Shown here: piece after piece, positions 55,212-64,000 of the stretch
Layout of the letters: the number at the start of each line of letters is the position of its first letter
Position numbering within the stretch: the first letter of the stretch is position 1
Assembly: GCF_029784135.1 (NCBI RefSeq)
Contig: NC_073746.1
Location: forward strand, 147,130,556 to 147,194,555
Length of the DNA stretch: 64,000 nt
Source of the DNA: Toxorhynchites rutilus septentrionalis
Taxonomy: Eukaryota; Arthropoda; Insecta; Diptera; Culicidae
Direction: 5' to 3'
The notes under the pieces: model-generated
Told to the model about the DNA's origin: nothing
Databases searched by the model: none
What the model saw: the letters and a program-made list of their open reading frames with translations, nothing else
Made by a program: the position numbers and the translations under genes

Positions 55212-56318
55212 AATCGAGGGGTTGTATCCGAGACACGAGCGCTTAGGACGTAGGACTACGCAATCTTTTTAAATTTGCTGGTTTATCATTTCGGATTATA
55301 TTTGCGAATACATCGAAATTTTAGAAATAATTCTTTAGTAAAAAGTTCCGGGAACCCTGAAAAGGTTTAATGGCTTGCGTGATTTTGTGTGAATCTTTTC
55401 GAGCAGCAACGATTCTTTCTTGCCTTTGCGAGAACAATACACTAATTGATCATATGTCGCAATTTGTTTCTTAATATCAATGCACGAATTGTACTGAGCA
55501 TTTAACGAGAGGCATCTTCCATTCAACAAGCATCAAACAAGCGTCTAACAGATGCACACAGTTGCAGCGATAAAAATGAAGCATCGCGAGAATGACCATT
55601 TATGAAAAATCGTTTCTCGACTCTCGGTCGGTTTATCCCATTTGTTTATTTTAGGCTCATTAGCATTTTAGCTGTAACAGAGCCGAATTTTAATCGTGTA
55701 CATGTCACATGTTTATCATATCTACAATTAGCACATTACACAGTTGCCGTTTTTTGGCGTAAAAGTATTCCTTCTATACCATTGCATATGGTACATTACA
55801 TTAGACAGTAGCCATTTAGGCGTAAGAGTATTCCTTCTGTTCTTCCATTGTCCAGTTAGACCGGACAGCGGAGACAGTTAATATGATCATTATTGAGTTA
55901 TTAATAGAACAGCAGCCCGATGTTTCTTGCAGAGCAGAGCAGTTGAGTAGATGAATCGATCTTATTTCGACCGTGGATAGATCTCCATCGCTGATAATTG
56001 TTGCGTGGACTTAGTTATTCTGTAACAAAAAACACAAAGATGATCTATGAGGGCCCTGACTTTTGAACTCACGATCTCTTTTCGCTATCCCCCTTCGTCG
56101 TTTCTATTCTAGCGGCTGCATAAGTTTCCCGTTATTGAGAGCTCTGTTCGGGAACAAATGTATGGGGAAACAGCAATGCTTCCAATTTTCATCAATTTAA
56201 GCTATATACAGACTATTTGATTTGATTTTAATATATAGCATACCATAAAAATCTTAGAAGATTTCCGGTTCGATTGGTATGCAAATCGTTAAAATCGTTT
56301 GAAGTCCTACGTCAAAAC
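55212..56318 (-). mobile_element. Helentron-like element, subfamily IV, copy IV-3
   Basis: On the minus strand the 5' end is GGTTTTGACGTAGGACTTC at 56,303-56,318, with the inner half of the palindrome lost. The 3' end is TAGTCCTACGTC at 55,247-55,258, then hairpin GTGTC-TCG-GATAC at 55,224-55,236 and a T-run at 55,208-55,214. It is homologous to IV-1 along shared phrases such as CGTTTCTATTCTAGCGGCTG and ACAGATGCACACAGTTGCAG. It contains about 200 bp not in IV-1 (55,600-55,900). No coding sequence is assigned. Confidence 0.75.
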
Positions 56319-59300
56319 CTACAAGCAGAGATTATCATTAGATTTCAACAGCAAAATTGATTCTCCGAGGAATTTTTCAAGCCGGTGGAATATCCTGTGT
56401 GCGATTCAATGTGGTATTTATGTTATTATTTTACGAGGGCGGTGGATGAATATACTCTTCCGCTGTTAGAGTCAGAAACAAAATATTTAAAACATTATCA
56501 ATAATTAAAGATGAACACGATGCAGCCTCCCACCACCATGATTGTCAGACGGGAGTATCATTTACTTGAAATGTCTGGCATATTTCCATTGGCGGTATGA
56601 ACTGCTTTTGCCGCGCCTAACACACTCGGGGCACTTTCTGGAGCGAATAAATTATTCATTGAGCGAGCTTTTTAAGCAGACATTACCGCCATTTCCGGAC
56701 TGTTTACCGTCGTACTCTCAGATTTGGGAATTGAACGAAGATGTCGACTTAAGTGAGGCAAATTAAATTATAAATTATGGCGAATTCGAGCGGCAGAATT
56801 TCTTTTCCAGAGAATTCAATTCGGCGTGAATTGCGTTGGGTGAAACTCACCCAACTCTTTTCCAAAACCATATCGCACAGTTGTGATTTGTTTCGAATTG
56901 AACACGTTTCCGACATCCCGGTAATGAAGATTTCCTCATGCTTCATACCCGCTGCTAATCTCCAGCCTCGGCAGTATGTGGGAGGAAACGCGATAAGCGC
57001 TCTGTTGACAACTCTGCGAAACTGTTTGATAAAAATACGAAATAAATCGGCAGAAAATAACGTTAACCGTGTTGCTTCGCTGCTGTCGCCCAACATGCTT
57101 CATTAATTCGGAAACTTTTATATGCTTTTTGTTTTGGGGGAAGATTAGAAAAGATTACCAGGAATGTTTTTTTAATTTCCGGGAACAAATTCGGAAAAGT
57201 TTATCTGGTAATTTCTCAATCTTTCACTTGTTTTTATTCGTTCGGTCCTAGTTTAACAGTCAATCAATAAATGATAAAGTTTAAGTGGGTTAAGAATATG
57301 AACTTGAGCTTTGTGTAACTCCTCCATGATTTCAATTTGGGTTTGGGTGGAGGTCGTTATTAAGTTACTTTGCAACAGCTGTACACCTCTCCCATATCGT
57401 TAGCCAAAAATCGTCTTTCCAAACGTGATGTCAGAATTCCATCACAGTCAACATAATCCGGAAGCAACAAAAAAAACTTATTGATCATCGTATAAAATTA
57501 CTCCTAATCGAGCATGGGGGAAGGGGAAGATAACGCTTCGTTGTTCATGAGAACGTGCCAACTGGTGAAACATATCGTTTTCAGTAAAATAATTCTCACC
57601 TCTTGTACGATGCTCGAGGCTTTCGAACAGCAGGGAATTTCGCAGTTAAGAATTACGAATTACGTGACAGGAAAGAGCTTCGAAATACCCAAAGGATATA
57701 AGACAGTGGGATTGAAATCAAACTAATATATTATACCACAAGCGCGAATATACGATTCCCGCAACAATCATGAATGTTCCATTACTTCAACATAAAAACT
57801 TTTCCAGAGTGTGAATGTTCAGGTAGAGCCTTATTGCACTGTCAATGATTTTTCACTTTTTAATTTTTTTTTCAATGATTTTCTCATCTTCTACTGTGCC
57901 ATTTTTTCGAATTGTTAACTTTTATTGTACTGACGTGTTGTGATTTTTCAGGATCAAGAATCTTGAGCGGAAATTGGTTTGGCATGGTAATGCCGATCTT
58001 TATTATCCATTATGTAGTTGAATCACATAACTACACATCACAAGTCTAACAGCGCTTTCAATTTTTTTTAATTGGCGGTTCTAATTCTCAATTTACAATA
58101 TTCATGAATTCATATATATTCGATTAAAGGTTGAATGTTACATCTCAACCAGAAAAGTCAAAGTAATTCGAATGAAAGTGTTTCGTGTTGATGAAAATTC
58201 CCCTGCCACTAAACTTACCTGTTTTACGATTGGGTGTTGTAGTGCTACTCTGTCGCTGAATAAAAATTAGTAACGGCAAACGAAACAGATAGAAATGGTC
58301 AGATATGATGTATGATGTACCGAACGAGACAAGTGGACTCTTTCTACCGGGCTTTTGACTTTCTCGATCCTCAAACGACTGGACGGCATCGACATCATAT
58401 ATCCACACGGGTTAATCCCATTTCATCATTCATTGACCAAATTCATGTATATAAAAAATTGACTTTCGAATGGACCAGCTTTAAATAAATTCATAAACTA
58501 TTTGGATAGGGCAGAACACGATGAAATGCGGAGACGTTTATGGAAGGGATGGGGTGGAAAAGTATTTTCCAACTTCAGATTTACTTGAAAACTATCTCAT
58601 ATTGTTCGAAACTACAAGTAATATCAAACTTTTGAAATGACCGAGCCTTTTTATTATGCAAAACAAAAATGTCAGCTTGTGTGGTGAAAATTCCTTTCGA
58701 TGGATCGTCAACTTATTATTGAATAAACGATTATGATGCCAGGAAAGTTAAACAACTATCGTCAAGGCCAATGCTTATTGGGAATTTTATTTATTGTGCT
58801 CGATTCTGGTTGATCATAAAAACATCACCCAATAAATTCAAAGAATGGCAAAAATTTGACTATATAACTCATTCTAAGTTTTCAGCAATACAGAAAAGCT
58901 CGGCTGAAATGACATATATAGGATGTGTTATAGACGAATTTCATTGCAACATTGACCGCAACATCTCAGATTGTAGTGAAACGTTGTGGGTGTAAAGACA
59001 TTGGTCATTTAGGCAACTTTGCATACTTGAAATCTTAAAAAAGACTAATTCTTGAAATTCTTAATTCTTAATTTAAAATAAAAAAAATCATTACCTAAAA
59101 ACTATGATATCTGAAATATTCTGGTCAATGGATAAAATGTAGAAAATTGCTTAAATTTTCATAAAAAAATACCATAATCTTTTTGAAGAAAAATTATACT
59201 AAAAAAAATATTTTAAAAATTGAAATTCATTTTTCTCAAAAATTTTTTTTAAATTTTCAAAAAAAAAATGTGAATAGCTCTCACAATTTACAACAGATCA

Positions 59301-59854
59301 CCCACACATCGGAAGATGGGCACTTGTACAGGGAAAACGATTTTCTAACAACAACTATTTCATGTTTTCTTTGAAAAAATACTACTAATCCTTATTTTGT
59401 TTAAGGTCAAGATAGCGATGTGACCTGTAGATCCTGTAGACCTAATCGTAAGTTTTCGACAGCAAATAGCTTGCTTGAAAGACTTTCAAATCAGCCATCA
59501 CATTATAAATTGCGTTGTGTAAAAAGATCAATAGTGAAATTGAACTTAAAGGAGATGTGTCTAAAACACACCTAGCGGGCAATTTGACCCGCCTGATTTT
59601 CTCGTGAACCAGCAAGAATAGAAATGCAATGTATACAGGCAATCGTGCTAGTCAATCATAGAATCACACCATGCAAGTTTTACATTTGTAACATGCTTTA
59701 AAAAAATTTAAAAAAAAATTCTTTGGAAGCGATTTTCGATGTAATTTCCAACATCATTCCTATGAGGTTTTTGTTGTTTGAAACCGATTCAGAGGCAATA
59801 ACTGTGGGTTATATTTATTGAGTCGAGTTCCCAGTCAATATCTCAGATGAAAAA
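56319..59854. other. No gene assigned; three plus-strand open frames
   Basis: Between 56,542 and 57,726 three successive plus-strand frames occur: 56,542-56,766 (no ATG), 56,777-57,106 (109 aa, MANSSGRISFPENSIRREL) and 57,514-57,726 (70 aa, MGEGEDNASLFMRTCQLVKH). I recognise no family in them, and frames of this length also occur by chance elsewhere in the window. The rest, 57,727-59,854, is AT-rich with no structure that I can name. Confidence 0.35.
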
Positions 59855-60266
59855 AAAACGGGTGGGTAATGTCGGGGACATAACCGGAGTGACGTAGGAC
59901 TATACAAAGGGGACAGCTTTTGTTAAATATATATTTTAAATATATTGTTTTATTTTTTTCTCACTATCTTTTAGTTGATTTTTGATCTTTTCTGAAACCT
60001 TTGTACTTATCAACGCCGGGCAACTTTTGGCGTATGCACATATCGTACAATCAAAATGATGGCTGTGATAGGGAATGCATAGGTGGTCATCAGCGCGCGT
60101 TTTGTTCTCTAGCGGTACACACTCACAGGATAGAGACAAATCGGCAGACTCAGCCAAAGGGGCGAGTCCAACGAGACGAACGAATGAGCGTTAAAAGGGA
60201 GCGATGGCAAAAAAATACATTCATTACGATTTTTTCGCTCGTTGGATTCACATGCAGGCTAAAAAG

Positions 60267-60282
60267 GGTCCTTTTCAGGATC
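60267..60282 (+). other. Opposing histone-type 3' stem-loop (copy I-2)
   Basis: GGTCCTTTTCAGGATC followed by ACAAAA, opposite in direction to the H2A gene in the same element. It is the same sequence as 37,123-37,138 in copy I-1, so the feature is ancestral to both. Confidence 0.55.
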
Positions 60283-60876
60283 ACAAAATTATCTTCAATC
60301 TAAAGAGTTTATTGTTTTGTTATCACTCGATATCCCCATCTTGTTCGGCTAAACCTTCCTGTTTAGCGATTTGTTGTCACTCGCCACAGCTTTCACAGTT
60401 GGAAAATTTCTTCCCATCCAGCTTGTGACATATTTTACAGTAAATTACATTCAATGGCACGTCGCATTACCACCACTCAGTGCCGGATTGGAGGTAATTT
60501 TAACCTGTAATTGAACATTTGCGATGACAGTGGTACAGTGTCGACTTTCAATGTGGGGTCATAATTTGGATCTCTATGTTTACAAAAATGTCCAACTAAA
60601 TAAGTCGCATTACATGTCCGTCCAATTAGCTAAATGTCGAACTAATTGTAGATTACTGTACTTTAAATCTGGAAACAATTTAAGAATTGGTGAAAATTGA
60701 ATAATCAGGAAAGTCCCCAACTATCAATAAGCTCAGAAAAACTGCCAAATTCACATACTCATCATATCCTGGCAAACAAATTATGAAAAAATCAATTTGT
60801 GTTTTATTATTATTTTGGATATTGTTTTAGAAAGCATTGAACTGTATTTCCTAAACTCTTTTTTGGAAGGTTTAAT

Positions 60877-60892
60877 GGCCCTGAAAAGCGCG
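60877..60892 (-). other. Histone H2A 3' stem-loop (copy I-2)
   Basis: On the minus strand CGCGCTTTTCAGGGCC, one change from the canonical hairpin GGCGCTTTTCAGGGCC, with the TTTC loop intact and ATTAAACC following. It lies downstream of the H2A pseudogene. Confidence 0.75.
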
Positions 60893-61084
60893 TTGTTTTA
60901 TGGAATGGTTCCAATTTAGAAAACTTAGTACTCGTGGTTTTGAAGAAAAACATTTCGAACGCCCTCGATGCCGCCTTGTTCTGGATTTGCCAACAAAGCA
61001 GTTTGTATAAAGAACAAACTTTTTTCTTCTGCTACCTGATGCCGTTTTGCGATTGCGTTTGCCACTCGCCACTCGCTGCAACTG

Positions 61085-61335
61085 CCTGTTGTCTTGATGT
61101 CCACCGAACCGAATGTGTTCTGTTCCAAATGCGGGTTTTCTTATCGTCGCGAGCAGCTTTGCCAGCTAACTCGATCACTTCGGCGGCCGAAACTATATAA
61201 CGCCGGCTAGGTGGACTGGTGCACTGGTACTAACGCGCTCGGCCTAGCTACCCTTGCGGGGAACTCCAGATCAACACGGTTCGAGCGGGATTTTGCCTTT
61301 CCCTTCACTTTTCCTCCTTTACCATGTCCAGACAT
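61085..61335 (-). pseudogene. Histone H2A pseudogene (HLE copy I-2)
   Basis: From ATG 61,335 the frame reads MSGHGKGGKVKGKAKSRSNR then VDLEFP, very close to the H2A N-terminal tail. It then shows the same loss of the GRIHRLL region, the same shift into AERVSTSAPVHLAGVI, the same TAG and the same second shift into AEVIELAGKAARDDKKTR as the copy at 36,087. The N-terminus is closer to canonical H2A than the 36.1 kb copy. Shared lesions show common descent of the broken gene through element copying. Confidence 0.9.
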
Positions 61336-62004
61336 GGCTGCTTGGGTTGGTTTGTTGATGTGTTGTGATGCGAACCGATGTGGTGTACGGTTTGGATGAG
61401 AATGATCGTTTCGGCAGCGGAGCGGGGATTTTTAAGCTGACTGGCTGGCTCGAGAATTACGCATGTGTCAGACTGCGACCAATGTTTCCCTCATTTTTTT
61501 TTCTTTTTCCTTTCCAATCGTGCTTCATTCTATTTCGCTGCTGCTCTGGTTGCCCGTTTTGGTCGGTACGATTTGAGGAGCACAAAGTGGACCAATCAAA
61601 TATGGGCACATAGTGCATTTGGACAATGCTTGATATTTAACAATTATTCAATTATTTATCTCAAGAAAAATGAAATGTTATTCGTTATGATAGATGCGTA
61701 GATATATTTCCTATCAATTGTTGCAAAAACCTTTGCGATCTTTTGAGGAGTGCTCGAGTTATAAGCGTTCCAAATCTTGCATTTTTTCCTACTTGTTCAG
61801 TGCCTAGATTTCCATTTCACCCCCTATATCTTCCGGTTAGACGTAGTCCTACGTCAAAAAGGTAAGAAAGGATTCATTTTCTTCTCAATTTGATATTTTC
61901 CGCATCAGCTTACCATCGGGCAATATGGCATACCCTTGATCGGGGCAATATGCTCACTTTCGGCCGGATAACATTCTCACGAGAGAAATAGCTTGGATGT
62001 GAGG

Positions 62005-62788
62005 GATGCCAGATATTTTTTTCAAATATCTCGGCATGCCACGAATAAATCTCGCATAACTTTTGAAAAGGTCCAATGTAACATTTTCGTCAACTCGAGA
62101 AAAACGAAGTTGAGGACCCAAACATTATTCCGCGCATTGTCTTAAAAGCTTCCGATCTTTATCGCTACTTTCACCACTAGCAGTCAAGAATAACTCTGAA
62201 AAACCAATCGTAACTGTTGTTCCGTAATTTAAGATTAAAGTTTAAGACTAGGAGCGAAAAATGTTACATTGGACGTTTTGTCTGCCCGCATTTGCACATT
62301 GGACATATTACGTTGCACGACAAAAATTTGAAACTAACTTCTAAGCAACAATCCAAATAACAGCATTTCATTCTAAAGGCGAATTATTATTGTTATCACT
62401 CGTCGGATTGCATTGAAATCGGTAACAACAGCTGTAAGAAACAAAAACTCAAAACGACCGAAGTACGACTTCGTATTGTTTTGACTGCTTTGTTACTTCG
62501 GACGTTTCGGGCGTCGGAGGAAAGAGGCGTCTGAAGTAACAGCCGGGCGCTTCAAATCCGATTCTGTACATTGGATATTTTTTGCATCGGCGATAAAAAG
62601 ATAAAGAAGATAGATACGTGAACAATTGTTTTTGTAATGCATTCAATGATTGAAAACTAATAGCGTGCATCCATTAACTCGATTTGTCTACATTTGTTAC
62701 ATAGGACCTTTTCAAAAGTTACGCGAGAAATGTCTTCAAATGTAATCATCTGTCTTCAGAACGAAAACATGTCTTCACATCTGGCATC
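62005..62788. mobile_element. Unclassified inverted-repeat element
   Basis: The outer ends GATGCCAGAT (62,005-62,014) and ATCTGGCATC (62,779-62,788) are a perfect 10-bp inverted repeat. Further in, CGCATAACTTTTGAAAAGGT plus CC at 62,053 pairs with GGACCTTTTCAAAAGTTACG at 62,704, a long subterminal inverted repeat. No transposase frame is seen. A MITE or foldback element of about 0.78 kb is the likely identity. Confidence 0.65.
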
Positions 62789-63318
62789 TATATTATGTGT
62801 TCAGAGAATGCAGGAAAACAAGAGCGTGGACTGAAGAATTAATACACGAATATGTGGAGAACACGCTCACCGGAGAAACGGTTTCTTCTCTTTACTGGCG
62901 GGCATGAAGGGAATAGATTGATGGAATCTCTCATTCATACAAGCTGTTTCTTTGAGCTTTATAGTCTCTGAGAGAAACAACTCATGAGCATATTATACTT
63001 CTGCTGGGCCATTTAACACGGTATGATTGGAAATTTAGAATTTGGGCGCCTTACAAAATAAAATTCATAGCACTTTTGTTATTCAGTATCTAAAATACAG
63101 AACGATTGCAGATAACTGAGGGTTAACTAATCTACGTGCTGACGTAGTTGTTATCTTAAATTTTAAGAGCACGGTCAAGATAAATCCATTCTCGCGTAGG
63201 GGGTGCATATTACACACTTCTCCTATATATTGGATCAGTACTACACTGTTTATCATTGAATAGCATCGAACGACTCGTTCGTATTGAGTTGCAATGAAAC
63301 AACTCAATTGTTGTATCC
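62789..63318. other. No gene recognised
   Basis: A short perfect hairpin CTACGT-GCTG-ACGTAG lies at 63,132-63,147. Otherwise nothing is recognised. Confidence 0.4.
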
Positions 63319-63852
63319 TACATCTAAAATAAACATTCAGAATTTTTTGACATCCTTATGCATTACATTAAATGAGCTTAAAAGTTTCATAAATTCTACT
63401 GAGAGAGTTTGTATGTTCATGTATATGACATAGCAATATAAGAGGGCAAAATAAGATACACTTTTCAAATAAGCACGCATCAAAGGTTGCACGTTAAACT
63501 CTCTCCTTTACTCTCAGAAAAAAACTTTCTGTGTCTTCTGAGTGTCTTCTGAGAGTAAAAGAAGATTCAATTTTATTTTATAATGTGGTGTAATATTCTT
63601 TTGCGTTGGTACGACAGCATAGATGGTTAATTGGAGAGTGTGTCCCAGCAGCAGCAGCAGTCCCGGTTCAATCCCTGGTTGGTGGCATCGTTTGGGATTT
63701 TATTATATTACAATTCCAAGCGGATGTTCAGTTTGAGGGAATGACACTCTTAGAACAGATGGTTTAATTTTTGCATTTGACGCTTTAACACAGTAAAAGG
63801 CATATTTTTTGACACGCAAAAAATCTTTTCTGCCAACGCTTAGTTGGGTGTG
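63319..63852 (+). mobile_element. Inverted-repeat element with tRNA-like insert, second copy
   Basis: A diverged relative of 8,527-9,111: left end TACATCTAAA, shared ATTACATTAAATGAGCT, right end TTTTCTGCCAACGCTTAGTT then GGGTG. A B-box-like GGTTCAATCCC is at 63,665-63,675, in the position equivalent to the tRNA-like insert of the first copy. No coding capacity. Confidence 0.55.
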
Positions 63853-63904
63853 TATACTGTTTTGAAATCGCAATATTAACAATAACTCCATTGTTGGGAT
63901 AATA

Positions 63905-64000
63905 TTAGGTTGGTGAAAAAGTAATCCATTATTTTTGGGTGAAATTCAAAACTATTTTCAATATGCTTCGGATTGTCCGATTTGGGTCAAACATACACTG
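63905..64000 (+). mobile_element. Mariner left end, cut by window edge
   Basis: TTAGGTTGGTGAAAAAGTAA next to TA (63,903-63,904) is a typical DD34D mariner inverted-repeat start. The transposase would lie beyond the window. Confidence 0.65.

Larger units (their letters stand above)
59855..61862 (-). mobile_element. Helentron-like element, subfamily I, H2A-bearing (copy I-2)
   Basis: On the minus strand the 5' end is TTTTTGACGTAGGACTACGT with a perfect palindrome at 61,840-61,855. The 3' end is TAGTCCTACGTCA (59,890-59,902), then hairpin ATGTC-CCC-GACAT at 59,869-59,881 and a T-run. At about 2.0 kb it gives the subfamily I structure without nested insertions. It carries an H2A pseudogene, a sense stem-loop and an opposing stem-loop. 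It is homologous over its length to copy I-1 at 35,160-42,930. Confidence 0.8.

Noticed and set aside
58145..58408. Possible host exon on the minus strand ending in CAG|GTAAGT at about 58,219
   Set aside because: The donor site looks good, but there is no convincing acceptor, no protein similarity that I recognise and no neighbouring exon.
63132..63147. Perfect hairpin CTACGT-GCTG-ACGTAG as another HLE terminus
   Set aside because: It shares ACGTAG with the HLE palindrome but lacks the GACG...CGTC ends, the T-run and the hairpin partner.
1..64000. CRISPR arrays, operons or bacterial features
   Set aside because: No regularly spaced repeats with unique spacers and no bacterial gene organisation; all recognisable content is eukaryotic transposons.

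Overview
This is a eukaryotic window, AT-rich and almost entirely made of transposable elements. I see no intact host protein-coding gene, no rRNA and no genuine tRNA gene. The element mix (ITmD37E mariner, a tRNA-derived SINE whose 3' end resembles Feilai-type aedine SINEs, canonical Helitrons, an RTE element of the JAM1 type, a Jockey-clade element, a BEL/Pao LTR element, and DD34D and DD41D mariners) points to a culicine mosquito, probably Aedini. The genus is an inference from remembered element families, not from any host gene.

Layout. 1-3.1 kb: ITmD37E transposase 3' half inserted in one Helentron-like element (HLE), then a second HLE 5' half carrying a histone H1-like tail. 4-9 kb: a full SINE with target duplication, a Helitron 3' end, a pogo-like element and an inverted-repeat element with a tRNA-like insert. 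9-20.8 kb: one complete HLE, two related Helitrons (11,069-14,318 and 17,185-19,849), each with a different HLE nested in it, and an internally deleted DD41D mariner. 21.9-28.9 kb: a nearly intact BEL/Pao element with apparently identical LTRs, on the minus strand. 29.4-31 kb: a degraded hAT-type transposase split by a SINE. 31.5-32.4 kb: another HLE. 35.2-42.9 kb: a large HLE with histone H2A pseudogenes, split by a Jockey-clade element. 44.3-54.8 kb: three mariners and a 5'-damaged RTE element. 55.2-56.3 kb: another HLE. 59.9-61.9 kb: a second H2A-bearing HLE, inverted relative to the first. 62-64 kb: two inverted-repeat elements and the start of a further mariner.

The main result is the HLE family. 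At least four subfamilies (I-IV, my naming) share a 5' end with TTTT followed by the 16-bp palindrome GACGTAGGACTACGTC, and a 3' end with the inverse TAGTCCTACGTC followed by a short hairpin and a T-run. The hairpin sequence is subfamily-specific. These ends resemble Helitron2/Helentron non-autonomous elements (HINEs). Three of the four subfamilies carry histone-gene debris: H2A coding sequence with its 3' stem-loop, an H1-like lysine/alanine tail, and stem-loops on both strands. Two H2A copies 25 kb apart share the same deletion, frameshift and stop, so the broken histone gene moved as cargo. Two Helitron paralogs supply empty sites showing insertion into A/T runs with no obvious target-site duplication. 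No Rep/helicase gene of the HLE type is present here; only fragments of canonical Helitron RepHel remain.

All boundaries were read by eye. Family names rest on motif recognition, not database searches.
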